Of a stretch of DNA of 64,000 bases, positions 17,466 through 25,201 are shown piece by piece. The translations under genes were made by a program, and so were the position numbers. The notes below the pieces were generated by a model. That model had not been told where the DNA came from. It worked only from the letters and a program-made list of their open reading frames with translations, and ran no database searches. Where the stretch lies: positions 186,001-250,000 of the forward strand of contig NZ_JAYFFI010000001.1 in the NCBI RefSeq assembly GCF_036289405.1. The letters are read 5' to 3'. Position 1 is the stretch's first letter, and each line of letters begins with the position of its first letter. This DNA comes from Pseudoramibacter faecis (GTDB lineage: Bacteria > Bacillota > Clostridia > Eubacteriales > Eubacteriaceae).

Positions 17466-18752
17466 ATGGGACAGAAAACCAAAGCGGTCAGACTTTACGG
17501 TACGATGGATTTGCGGCTGGAAGAATTCGAGCTGCCGGAAATCAAGGACGATGAAATCTTAGCGAAAATTTACAGCGACAGCATCTGCATGTCGACCTAT
17601 AAACTGGCCAAACAGGGCAAAAATCACAAACGCTGCCCGCAAAACGTCGAGACCCATCCGGTCATCATGGGCCACGAATTTGCCGGCGTCATCGTCAAGG
17701 TCGGAAAAAAATGGCAGGATCAGTTCAAGCCGGGCATGCGCTTCGCCCAGCAGCCGGCCTTAAACTACAAGGGCAGCATGGATTCTCCGGGCTACTCCTA
17801 CGAATTTTTCGGCGGCGATACCGAATACTGCATCTTCCCGCCCGAAGCGATGGAAGTCGGCGCGCTCATGCCCTTTGACGGCGACAGCTTCTACAAGGCG
17901 TCCCTCGGCGAACCGCTGTCCTGTTCCATCGGCGCTTTCCACGCCATGTATCACACGAAGCAGGCGAACTACCACCACGAGATGGGTCTGAAGGAAAACG
18001 GCAACGTCATCATCATGGGCGGCTGCGGACCGATGGGCCTTGGCGCTGTGGCATACGGCACGGTCTGCCAGTACCATCCGAAGCGCATCGTGGTCACCGA
18101 TGTGGACGATGCGAAAATCGCCCGCGCCAAGGAAGTCATGCCGGCGGAAAAGGCGGCGGAAAACGGCGTCGAGCTGGTTTACGTCAACACCGCAAAGATG
18201 AACGACCCCAAAAAAGGCCTGATGGACATCTCCGAAGGCCACGGCTACGACGACGCGTTTATCTATGTGCCGATTCCGGCGGTCGCCACGCTCTGCAATG
18301 CCGTGCTCGCCTATGACGGCTGCATGAACTTCTTCTCCGGCCCGCAGGATAAGACCTTTTCCGCGACGGTCAATCTCTACGACTGCCATTACAACGCCAC
18401 CCACATCATGGGCACCACCGGCGGCAATAACGACGACATGATTGAAGCGAACGATCTCGCCGCCAAAGACATCATCGATCCGGCCATCATGGTCACCCAT
18501 GTCGGCGGCATTGATTCTATCGCGGAAACGACAATGAACCTGCCGGATATCCCGGGCGGCAAAAAGTTGGCTTACACGCAGTTCGACATGCCGATGACCG
18601 CCATTGAAGATTTCGGCAAACTCGGCAAAAAAGACCCCTTCTTCAAAGAACTGGATGCCTGCTGCAAGGCACACCGCGGTCTGTGGAATCCGGAAGCCGA
18701 ACGCATGATCTTCAAGCATTTCGGTGTGAAGATCTTCGGCGAAGATAAATGA
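17466..18752 (+). CDS. Zinc-dependent sugar-phosphate dehydrogenase of the SorE (L-sorbose-1-phosphate reductase) type
   Basis: A 428-residue medium-chain dehydrogenase. The order is an N-terminal zinc domain with SICMSTYK near residue 39 and GHEFAGV near residue 69, then LGEPLSCSIGAFHA near residue 148, then a Rossmann motif GGCGPMGLGAVAYG near residue 182. SFAGPQDK-like FFSGPQDKTFSA and the C-terminal PGGKKLAYT are features I associate with SorE. It sits 122 bp after a mannitol-type PTS where MtlD would be expected, so it probably oxidises the imported hexitol phosphate to fructose-6-phosphate or a related ketose phosphate. That role is an inference. The ribosome binding site is AGAAGGA. 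Confidence 0.8.
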   Translation: MGQKTKAVRLYGTMDLRLEEFELPEIKDDEILAKIYSDSICMSTYKLAKQGKNHKRCPQNVETHPVIMGHEFAGVIVKVGKKWQDQFKPGMRFAQQPALNYKGSMDSPGYSYEFFGGDTEYCIFPPEAMEVGALMPFDGDSFYKASLGEPLSCSIGAFHAMYHTKQANYHHEMGLKENGNVIIMGGCGPMGLGAVAYGTVCQYHPKRIVVTDVDDAKIARAKEVMPAEKAAENGVELVYVNTAKMNDPKKGLMDISEGHGYDDAFIYVPIPAVATLCNAVLAYDGCMNFFSGPQDKTFSATVNLYDCHYNATHIMGTTGGNNDDMIEANDLAAKDIIDPAIMVTHVGGIDSIAETTMNLPDIPGGKKLAYTQFDMPMTAIEDFGKLGKKDPFFKELDACCKAHRGLWNPEAERMIFKHFGVKIFGEDK

Positions 18753-18795
18753 GAAAATTTAGCATCCAATCATGATCATTTAATCCCTCAATTTT

Positions 18796-18823
18796 GCAAA
18801 GCCCGTGATTTCACGGGCTTTTG
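18796..18823 (+). terminator. Terminator of the hexitol operon
   Basis: A perfect stem GCCCGTGA / TCACGGGC (18801-18808 with 18811-18818) with a two-base loop and T-run, 45 bp after the dehydrogenase stop. Confidence 0.8.
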
Positions 18824-18869
18824 CCATTGTCGAAAAAGCCCGCATCAAGCATCGCCGTGCATCGTCAAA

Positions 18870-18908
18870 AAAAGAAAAAACCGCATCCGACTTCTTCGGA
18901 TACGGTTT
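18870..18908 (-). terminator. Terminator of the CarD gene
   Basis: On the minus strand a 13-bp stem with one mismatch (18878-18890 with 18895-18907) is followed by a T-run broken by one C, about 55 bp beyond the carD stop. Confidence 0.85.
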
Positions 18909-18961
18909 GTCTAAGGTCCACCGCCTGCGCTGTGTACAGATGTTCGTCTTGAATTTTTAAT

Positions 18962-19441
18962 TTACATCGCCACGGTTTTCTCGATGATTTTACTGGCTTC
19001 TTCTTTTTCTTTGCCGTCGATGAGCATCATTTCGCTAATCAAAAAATTTTTGGCCGTCATCAGCATTTTTTTATCCCCGCTGGAAAGACCCTTGCGCCGA
19101 TCCAGCAGCATGAGATTGCGCGTGACCTTCGCCACATCAATGATATCGCCGGACTTCATCTGGTCCATATTATCCTGGTATCTTTTGGACCAATTGGAAG
19201 TCATTTTATCCTCCGGCTGGCTCAGCACCTGCAGCATGGCTTCCAGATCCTGATGCGTCGGAATCTCCCGAAGGCCCACTTCCTCCGCTTTATCAACCGG
19301 AATTAAAATTTCCATGCCTTCGGCCGCGATGGTCACCTCGTAATACATTTGTGTTTTCTCGAAAATATCCATTTCCTGAATATTCTTGATCACACCGGCC
19401 CCATGCATGGGATAAACGATTTTATCACCGATATTATACAT
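18962..19441 (-). CDS. carD: CarD-family transcription factor
   Basis: A 159-residue protein with the CarD/CdnL RNA-polymerase-interacting domain at the N-terminus (YNIGDKIVYPMHGAGVIKNI, then MEILIPVDKAEEVGLR). It is followed by the helical DNA-binding part (LSQPEDKMTSNWSKRYQDN, then ARNLMLLDRRKGLS-type VTRNLMLLDRRKGLSSGDKK). Such proteins bind the RNA polymerase beta lobe and stabilise open complexes, often at rRNA promoters. The N-terminal fold is shared with Mfd, which is also in this window. ATG 19441 is preferred over an in-frame TTG six codons upstream, because the GGAGG would otherwise be coding. Confidence 0.92.
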   Translation of the reverse strand: MYNIGDKIVYPMHGAGVIKNIQEMDIFEKTQMYYEVTIAAEGMEILIPVDKAEEVGLREIPTHQDLEAMLQVLSQPEDKMTSNWSKRYQDNMDQMKSGDIIDVAKVTRNLMLLDRRKGLSSGDKKMLMTAKNFLISEMMLIDGKEKEEASKIIEKTVAM

Positions 19442-19471
19442 CCTCTCGCACTCCTCCAAATTTCTGTTCTC

Positions 19472-19536
19472 ATTATAGCATAAAGGCTGAGTGCGTGTAA
19501 AATCTAAATTTTACAAAACCACTTTACTGTTGTCAA
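19472..19536 (-). promoter_or_regulatory. Tandem promoters upstream of carD
   Basis: On the minus strand P1 has a consensus TTGACA (19531-19536), a 17-bp spacer and TAAAAT (19508-19513). P2 has TTTACA (19496-19501), an 18-bp spacer and TATAAT (19472-19477). Confidence 0.7.
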
Positions 19537-19582
19537 GCTTTTTAAGATTTCTTTTTTTATCCGTCTCGTGCCGCTTGGCTGC

Positions 19583-21532
19583 TCAGAGCAGCATGGTCAG
19601 CGCGATCCGGCTGCGCGGCTTATCCACCGAAAGCACCTTCACCGTCACCACATCGCCCACCGCCAACACGTCCGCCGGGTGTTTGATATAGCGATCTGAA
19701 ATCTGAGAGATATGCACCAGTCCGTCCTGATGCACGCCGATGTCCACAAAAGCGCCGAAATCCACCACGTTGCGCACGGTGCCCTTGAGTGCCATATCCG
19801 GCTCCAGGTCGTTCAGGCTGAGCACATCCTGCTTGAGGATCGGCGCCGGCGCCTCATCCCGGGGATCACGGCCCGGCTTGCACAGCTCCGCAATCATATC
19901 CCGCAGGGTCGGCTCCCCGATGCCGAGCTCCCGGGCCGTGGCTTTCACGTCCACCCGGTGCAGGATTTTTGTCGTTGCCCGGATGCGCGCCGGTTTTAAA
20001 TCTGCCGGCGTCAGGGAAAGCCGGTCCATCAGGGCGCGGGCCGCCGGATAGGATTCCGGATGGATGCCGGTATTGTCCAGCACATCCTCGCCGTCTGTGA
20101 TGCGCAGGAAACCGGCGCACTGCTCGTAGGCCTTGGGGCCGAGCCCCTTCACCTTCAAAACCGCCTTCCGGCTCACAAATCGGCCATTGGCCTCCCGATA
20201 AGCCACGATGTTGTCGGCCATGGTGCCAGTGATGCCCGCCACATATTTGAGCAATGCCGGCGAAGCGCGGTTGATGTCGACGCCCACCAGGTTGACCGCG
20301 TCCTCCACCACATTGGCCAGCGCCTCGGAAAGGGCTTTTTGATTCACATCGTGCTGATACTGGCCGACGCCAATGTGCTCCGGCTCGATTTTAACCAGCT
20401 CCGACAGCGGATCCTGCAGGCGCCCCCCGATGGAAATCGCCCCCCGCAGCGACACATCCACCTCCGGATATTCCGCCGCGGCCAGGGGCGAGGCCGAATA
20501 AATCGACGCCCCCGCCTCGGAGACGATGCAGTACTGCACCCTGCGCGGACAGCCCTTGAGGGTTTCGGCGATGAATTGCTCGCTCTCCCGGGAGGCCGTG
20601 CCGTTGCCAATGGCGATCATATCGATCTGATAGCGATCGATCAGCGCCAGGATGACGCAGCGGGATTCCGCGATTTTCTGCCGGGGCTTGGTGGGATAAA
20701 CCTTGGCCGTGGCCAGAAGAGTCCCCATGGGATCGAGTACGGCGATTTTGCAGCCGTTGCGATACCCGGGGTCAAAGCCCATGGTCACCTTCTCCCGAAA
20801 GGGTCTTGTCAGCAGCAGCTTCTTAAGATTCATGCCAAAGGCCCGGATGGCCGACGCTTCGGCCCGCTCCTTCATCCCGGCGCGGATTTCCCGCTCCACC
20901 GCCGGAAAAATCAGCCGTTTATAAGCGTCGGCCGCGGCCTGGGCCAGATGCCCGCAGTCCGAGCCGGCACCCTTCGGCATTACCTGATGGATGAGCCAGG
21001 GCAGGATGAACTCCGTCAGCGCGTCCACCTTCACAGTGATCACTTTTTCCTTTTCCGCGCGGTTCATGGCCAAAATGCGGTGATTCGCCATGGCGCCAAG
21101 CCCTTCGCTGTGATCGTAATAATTGGTGTAAGGCGTTTTTTCCCCGGCAAAGGCTTTGGTGACCGCCGTGTGAATCCGCGCATTCTCTGCGATATAGCGA
21201 CGGATATAGCCGCGGTAGCCCGCATTTTCAGCGATCGTTTCCGCGACGATATCCCGGGCGCCGGCCAGGGCCGTTTCGGCGTCCGCCACCGCATCATTCA
21301 CAAAATGCCCGGCAGCCGCCGCCAGGGCCTCGTCCTTTTCGCCGGCGGCCATCCGCGCCGCCAGCGGCGCAAGCCCCTGCTCCTTAGCCGCCATCGCCCG
21401 GGTCCGGCGCTTTTTCTTAAAGGGCAGGTAAAGATCCTCCGCCGCCTGGAGCGTCTCGGCGCCTTCGATGGCCGCGGCCAGTTCCGGCGTGAGCTTAAAC
21501 CGCTGGGATAGAGTCTGAATCATATCTGTCAA
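19583..21532 (-). CDS. tex: Tex-type RNA-binding transcription accessory protein, short N-terminus
   Basis: A 649-residue protein with most of the Tex architecture: the central helical region, a YqgF/RNase H-like domain from about residue 250 (MGFDPGYRNGCKIAVLD), helix-hairpin-helix elements near residue 445 (KYVAGITGTMADNI, VKGLGPKAYEQ), and a C-terminal S1 domain (GTVRNVVDFGAFVDIGVHQD). Tex proteins are usually 715-780 residues. Here MTDMIQTLSQRF joins directly to KLTPELAAAIEGAETLQ, so about 70 N-terminal residues, including the conserved ARYRKE segment, are missing. The start is TTG 21532 with AGAGGTG upstream. The alternative ATG 21523 has no well-spaced site. Confidence 0.9.
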   Translation of the reverse strand: MTDMIQTLSQRFKLTPELAAAIEGAETLQAAEDLYLPFKKKRRTRAMAAKEQGLAPLAARMAAGEKDEALAAAAGHFVNDAVADAETALAGARDIVAETIAENAGYRGYIRRYIAENARIHTAVTKAFAGEKTPYTNYYDHSEGLGAMANHRILAMNRAEKEKVITVKVDALTEFILPWLIHQVMPKGAGSDCGHLAQAAADAYKRLIFPAVEREIRAGMKERAEASAIRAFGMNLKKLLLTRPFREKVTMGFDPGYRNGCKIAVLDPMGTLLATAKVYPTKPRQKIAESRCVILALIDRYQIDMIAIGNGTASRESEQFIAETLKGCPRRVQYCIVSEAGASIYSASPLAAAEYPEVDVSLRGAISIGGRLQDPLSELVKIEPEHIGVGQYQHDVNQKALSEALANVVEDAVNLVGVDINRASPALLKYVAGITGTMADNIVAYREANGRFVSRKAVLKVKGLGPKAYEQCAGFLRITDGEDVLDNTGIHPESYPAARALMDRLSLTPADLKPARIRATTKILHRVDVKATARELGIGEPTLRDMIAELCKPGRDPRDEAPAPILKQDVLSLNDLEPDMALKGTVRNVVDFGAFVDIGVHQDGLVHISQISDRYIKHPADVLAVGDVVTVKVLSVDKPRSRIALTMLL

Positions 21533-21612
21533 AATGTCACCTCTTAAAATTTGGTGCCTGTTATTTTATCATTTTGCCCCGGTACCCGCAAGAAAGTCCG
21601 GCCCGAGCCGTA

Positions 21613-21641
21613 TTGTCAAAATCAAGGCACCGTGATAAAAT
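21613..21641 (+). promoter_or_regulatory. Promoter of the DegV gene
   Basis: TTGTCA (21613-21618), a 17-bp spacer and TAAAAT (21636-21641), about 40 bp before the start codon. Confidence 0.7.
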
Positions 21642-21684
21642 AAGAATCAATTTTAACGCTAACGAACGTATTGAGGAGGTTTCA

Positions 21685-22575
21685 ATGGGCATTCAATTCA
21701 TCACCGACTCCATGTGTGACGTGGATGAAGCCATCCTGCACCGATATCCTTTTGAAATTCTGCCGATTCCCATCACCATCGGCGATAAAACTTTTTTTGA
21801 CGGCATCGACATCACCCCGGACATGATCATCGACGCGGTCACTGCGCATCCGGACGCATTCCCGAAGACGTCCCAGGTGCAGACCGTCGCCTATCAGGAG
21901 GCCTTCGAAAAACATCTTAAGCGCGGCGACGATATCATCTATCTTGCCCTGTCCAGTGGCCTGTCCGGCACCTTTCAAACCGCGTCTCTTATCGCCTCCC
22001 AGCTTTTAGAAAATTATCCCGACCGCAAAATTGCCGTCGTCGATTCCCTCTGCGCCACCACGGGCATGATGCTCATCCTGCACCAGGGGCTCAAGCTCGG
22101 CAAACTGGGACGCCCTTTTGAAGAGATTGTCGACACGATGACCTCTCTCGCGCGCCATGTCAACATTTATTTTCTCGTCGGCGACATCAAATGGCTGGCC
22201 AAGGGCGGGCGCGTCGGCAAAAATGTCGCGCTGATCGGCGACATGCTCAAGATCAAACCCATTTTGTATTTCCAGGACGGACGCATTTTGGCCTATGAAA
22301 AAATTCGCGGTCAGAAAAAAGCCGAACGCCGCCTTTTTGAGCTGGTCGACCAAAAAATGCCTGATAAACATCAATGTGTCGGCTTTATCGAAAGCAAAGC
22401 GCCGGAGCTTCAGGAAAAGGCGCGGAAAGTGCTCACGAAAGACCTTGGCGTGAAGAACTTTATCGTGCCTCAGGCCGGTGCTGGCGCGGCCTTAACCGTC
22501 CATATCGGTCCCAGATGCCTGGGCATTATGTTTTTCGATGCGCTGCCCGATAATTACATCAACGTGACGCCATAA
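21685..22575 (+). CDS. DegV-family fatty-acid-binding protein
   Basis: A 296-residue DegV/FakB-type protein. The N-terminus FITDSMCDVDEAILHRYP is the family start. SLSSGLSGTFQTA-like YLALSSGLSGTFQTASLIA lies near residue 90, and VDSLCATTGMMLIL near residue 115. GDIKWLAKGGRVGK near residue 170 lines the fatty-acid and headgroup pocket. In Firmicutes such proteins present bound fatty acids to the kinase FakA. No fakA homologue is adjacent. GAGGAGG lies eight bases before ATG 21685. A frame extension to 21574 passes through the promoter and is rejected. Confidence 0.9.
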   Translation: MGIQFITDSMCDVDEAILHRYPFEILPIPITIGDKTFFDGIDITPDMIIDAVTAHPDAFPKTSQVQTVAYQEAFEKHLKRGDDIIYLALSSGLSGTFQTASLIASQLLENYPDRKIAVVDSLCATTGMMLILHQGLKLGKLGRPFEEIVDTMTSLARHVNIYFLVGDIKWLAKGGRVGKNVALIGDMLKIKPILYFQDGRILAYEKIRGQKKAERRLFELVDQKMPDKHQCVGFIESKAPELQEKARKVLTKDLGVKNFIVPQAGAGAALTVHIGPRCLGIMFFDALPDNYINVTP

Positions 22576-22604
22576 CGGGATATTCACTGCGCAAGCTTCC
22601 ATCC

Positions 22605-22628
22605 AAACGGGGATTTCCCCGTTTTTTT
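22605..22628 (+). terminator. Terminator of the DegV gene
   Basis: A nine-bp perfect stem (22605-22613 with 22616-22624) with a two-base loop and a T-run. Confidence 0.88.
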
Positions 22629-22662
22629 ATTGTACTTTTTTTCATCTTTATCGGATAAATGG

Positions 22663-22691
22663 TTGACGAAAACCCATCGCTATTTTATAAT
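22663..22691 (+). promoter_or_regulatory. Promoter of the Rrf2/CymR gene
   Basis: TTGACG (22663-22668), a 17-bp spacer and TATAAT (22686-22691). It is near consensus. Confidence 0.8.
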
Positions 22692-22692
22692 G

Positions 22693-22709
22693 CATATAGT
22701 ATTAATATG
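22693..22709 (+). promoter_or_regulatory. Candidate autoregulatory operator of the Rrf2 gene
   Basis: An inverted repeat CATAT-N7-ATATG covers the predicted transcription start just downstream of the -10. Rrf2 proteins bind AT-rich dyads, so autoregulation is plausible. It is not proven. Confidence 0.35.
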
Positions 22710-22726
22710 TTATTAGAGGTAAGATT

Positions 22727-23173
22727 ATGCGCATTTCTGCAAAAGGCCGTTACGGCATCGCGTCGATGATTGAATTATCCTGGATGAGCCGGGAGGGCCA
22801 CCATGTCCCTGTGGCAACCCTCGCGGAAAATCTCGGCATCTCCAAAATATATTTAGAACAAATTTTTTCTCTGCTCAAGCGGGGCGGCCTTGTCGCCTCC
22901 ATCAAAGGAGCTCAGGGCGGCTATCACCTGGCGAAGTCGGCGTCGAAAATCAACGTTTACGAGATTTTAAAGGCGCTGGAGCAGATTCTGTTCGAACCCA
23001 CCGAATCCTCCGTCGATGAGAAATCGCCGGCCATTGAATCGGTGATGCAAGAGGGCGTGTTTCGCCCGCTGGACACTGCCATCAAAACTCTGCTTGTTAA
23101 AATCCGGCTCTCCGATTTGCTGGAGGATTATATCAACCAGAAAAATCAGAATAATTTTATGTTTTATATTTAG
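22727..23173 (+). CDS. Rrf2-family regulator, CymR-like (no Fe-S cysteines)
   Basis: A 148-residue winged-helix regulator. MRISAKGRYGIASMIELS and LAENLGISKIYLEQIFSLLKRGGLVAS are the Rrf2 helix-turn-helix and recognition helix, followed by GAQGGYHLAKSASKINVYEIL. There is no cysteine anywhere, so it cannot hold the IscR-type 2Fe-2S cluster. It resembles CymR, the cysteine-metabolism repressor of Firmicutes that works with cysteine synthase CysK. No cysteine biosynthesis gene is adjacent, so the regulon is unknown. GAGGTAAG precedes the start. Confidence 0.88.
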   Translation: MRISAKGRYGIASMIELSWMSREGHHVPVATLAENLGISKIYLEQIFSLLKRGGLVASIKGAQGGYHLAKSASKINVYEILKALEQILFEPTESSVDEKSPAIESVMQEGVFRPLDTAIKTLLVKIRLSDLLEDYINQKNQNNFMFYI

Positions 23174-23180
23174 ACGCGAC

Positions 23181-23217
23181 AACCCCCGCTTCCCAATTGG
23201 GAGGCGGGGGTTTTTTT
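23181..23217 (+). terminator. Terminator of the Rrf2 gene
   Basis: A long GC-rich stem AACCCCCGC...GCGGGGGTT with an inner TCCCA/GGGA-type extension, then seven T residues. Confidence 0.9.
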
Positions 23218-23912
23218 GATACATCCACCTTCAAGCATTAATTTAAATTATTTTATTAATAAAATTTACAACCTTCTCCTTCTTCATCAACACAAAGTGA
23301 AACACCGAAACGGTTAAGCGGATCCTTTTAAACGAATAATACAAAAAGATACCCACCGCAAAAAATTACACAGTCGATTTTCTGGCAAAGAAAACCATGA
23401 TCGACAAAGGCAGCTGTCCTTAATACAACATCGAAAGGGATCGCGATGCCATCATCAACCCAGACGCGTTCAAGATGATACAGCCGAAATTCACAACAAG
23501 CGCTCCCGCTGCCAGTCCGCCGAGAATTACCTCTCAATTCTGAAAAGCCGGAATAAAACCATCACTGACATCACTTCCACGGCGTAGTGGGATTCGTAAC
23601 GGTCTAGAGCAAAAATGATATCCGGTTCACTTTTAAGAACGAAAATCAGGGACCTAAAATTAGGAAAAGAAATGTATTTACAGCGTCAGCAATCACCTTG
23701 ATGCTGTTTTATCATCTTTTGATATTCGCCCCTTTAACTCGCACGTGATAAAATATATTAACAGAATCCTTATCACCTGCTGCATAAATCCCGTTTCCTT
23801 GCCCGCAAGTGGCACTCGATCCATAAATTTTATATTTTTCTATCCCAATCCTATCTTTTTGCCACGCTGAGTCGTTTTATCTTATAGAAAGATGTTTGAA
23901 GGAGTCAATCAA
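23218..23912. other. AT-rich intergenic region before the sigma-factor operon
   Basis: About 0.7 kb without an intact gene and visibly more AT-rich than its surroundings. It contains a regulator-like remnant on the minus strand (described separately) and an inverted repeat GTGATAA-N18-TTATCAC (23745-23751 with 23770-23776) about 140 bp before the sigma gene. That repeat could be an operator. I cannot assign a convincing promoter. Confidence 0.5.
23328..23555 (-). pseudogene. Decayed fragment, possibly the UTRA domain of a GntR-family regulator
   Basis: A 69-codon open stretch on the minus strand (plus a few upstream codons reading FYSGFSEL) resembles part of a UTRA ligand-binding domain. GFSELRGNSRRTGSGS recalls the domain start, and LYHLERVWVDDGIAIPFDVV recalls the ligand-side strand pair (family form ...Y.lERvr.adg.Pia.e). 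The middle of the domain and any DNA-binding domain are missing, and stops occur in every frame around it. No start signal is evident. An alternative is that the similarity is accidental. Other frames also contain short hydrophobic runs. Confidence 0.3.
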
Positions 23913-24446
23913 TTGGACGCAGACTTTATCCTGATACAGCGTATGCGGCACGGCGATAACGCCGCATTTGACCTGTTTATAAATAAATATTACGCTGATA
24001 TCCTGCGATATTGTCTACACCACTGCTGCGACAAAGAGACCGCAAAAGACCTCACGCAGGAGACCTTTATGAAATTTTTCGAGCGATTCAGCAAGTACAC
24101 ACACAAGGGAAAAGCAAAAAATTATCTCTATGTCATCGCATCAAACAAATATCGGGACCATTACAAAAAGATGAAGGAGCAGCCTTTTAATTCTGAAAGT
24201 CTCACGGTACTGCTTGAACAGGAGGCGCAGCCTCCGGATGATCTAAATCTTGCGATCACGATTCATGAATATCTCCGGAAACTGCCAGATGAATTCACGG
24301 AAGTGCTTGTACTCCGCTATTATCAGGATTTAAAACTCTCCGAGATTGCGGAAATCCTCGATATCGGACAACCACTTGTAAAGTATCGCCTGAAACGGGG
24401 TAAGGAAATTCTTGAGAAAATGCTGCACGACGGAGGTATAGAATGA
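23913..24446 (+). CDS. ECF-type RNA polymerase sigma factor
   Basis: A 177-residue sigma-70 family protein with only regions 2 and 4. Region 2 contains AFDLFINKYYADILRYCLHHC and DLTQETFMKFFERFSKY (residues about 25-70), followed by NYLYVIASNKYRDHYKK. Region 4 has LPDEFTEVLVLRYYQDLKLSEI with the recognition helix LDIGQPLVKYRLKRGKE. TTG 23913 is chosen because AAGGAG (23899-23904) lies eight bases upstream. ATG 23892 would place that site inside the gene. It heads a four-gene overlapping operon with a membrane protein and an ABC exporter, so it probably controls that operon. Confidence 0.88.
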   Translation: MDADFILIQRMRHGDNAAFDLFINKYYADILRYCLHHCCDKETAKDLTQETFMKFFERFSKYTHKGKAKNYLYVIASNKYRDHYKKMKEQPFNSESLTVLLEQEAQPPDDLNLAITIHEYLRKLPDEFTEVLVLRYYQDLKLSEIAEILDIGQPLVKYRLKRGKEILEKMLHDGGIE

Positions 24447-25201
24447 ACGTCGAAAAAATGCTGAAAGAAAGCAGAATTCCCGCCTGCGCAGATGAGAGCA
24501 CTGTGCGGGAGACTATTAGAAAATCAAAGGAAAGTTTCATAAAAGGAGAAAACAGACAACCTCTGTCTTACCCGGCGTTCCTGCTCGGACAATTCCGCAT
24601 GATCCAAAAACGCTGGTGGTTGCTACAGTTTGCTCTGCTCGTCTTCGCCGGGCATCTGTTGGCGGCTGAGACGGATCTGGTTTACATCCGCAGGAGCCTT
24701 GGCGTGTATGCAACATTGTTTGTCGTCCTTCTGATACCAGAGCTTTGGAAAAACCTCACGAACCGTTGCCTAGAAGTGGAAGGCGCATCCTTTTACTCCC
24801 TGCGCCAGGTCTATGCGGCAAGAATTCTTTTATTCGGCATGGTGGATGCATCTCTTTTGACCATGTTCGGCGGAAGCGTATGCGGGATATGCGGATTCGC
24901 CTTTGCCGATCTTGCCATTCAATTCCTGCTCCCGATCATCCTTACGGCAGGAATATGCTTTGTCGTATTTGGCTTGCAACGCAGAAATATGCTGACAGTG
25001 ATTGCCCCTTGCGTTCTGTGGGCCATCATCTGGTGGGCCGTCATCGCGGATGACCAGATTTATTCTGCAATTCTATATCCCTCATGGGCGGGTGTCCTTA
25101 CGGCTTCGTGCCTGTTCCTGTTGTTTACCCTGCACCATGTCTTGAAAAGCTGTCACTATTGCATGGAAAGGAGTTCTTCATATGGAATTGTCTCTGAATA
25201 A
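24443..25201 (+). CDS. Unrecognised six-helix membrane protein, candidate partner or anti-sigma of the ECF factor
   Basis: A 252-residue protein that I do not recognise from a named family. About 60 N-terminal residues are polar and presumably cytoplasmic (EKMLKESRIPACADESTVRE). They are followed by about six hydrophobic segments (near residues 60, 90, 130, 155, 185 and 210), including QFALLVFAGHLL, LLFGMVDASLLTMFGG and FLLPIILTAGICFVVFG. The start overlaps the sigma stop (ATGA). A cytoplasmic head next to transmembrane helices beside an ECF sigma gene suggests an anti-sigma or sensor. An ABC permease half is the alternative. It overlaps the ATPase gene by 20 bp. Confidence 0.7.
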   Translation: MNVEKMLKESRIPACADESTVRETIRKSKESFIKGENRQPLSYPAFLLGQFRMIQKRWWLLQFALLVFAGHLLAAETDLVYIRRSLGVYATLFVVLLIPELWKNLTNRCLEVEGASFYSLRQVYAARILLFGMVDASLLTMFGGSVCGICGFAFADLAIQFLLPIILTAGICFVVFGLQRRNMLTVIAPCVLWAIIWWAVIADDQIYSAILYPSWAGVLTASCLFLLFTLHHVLKSCHYCMERSSSYGIVSE

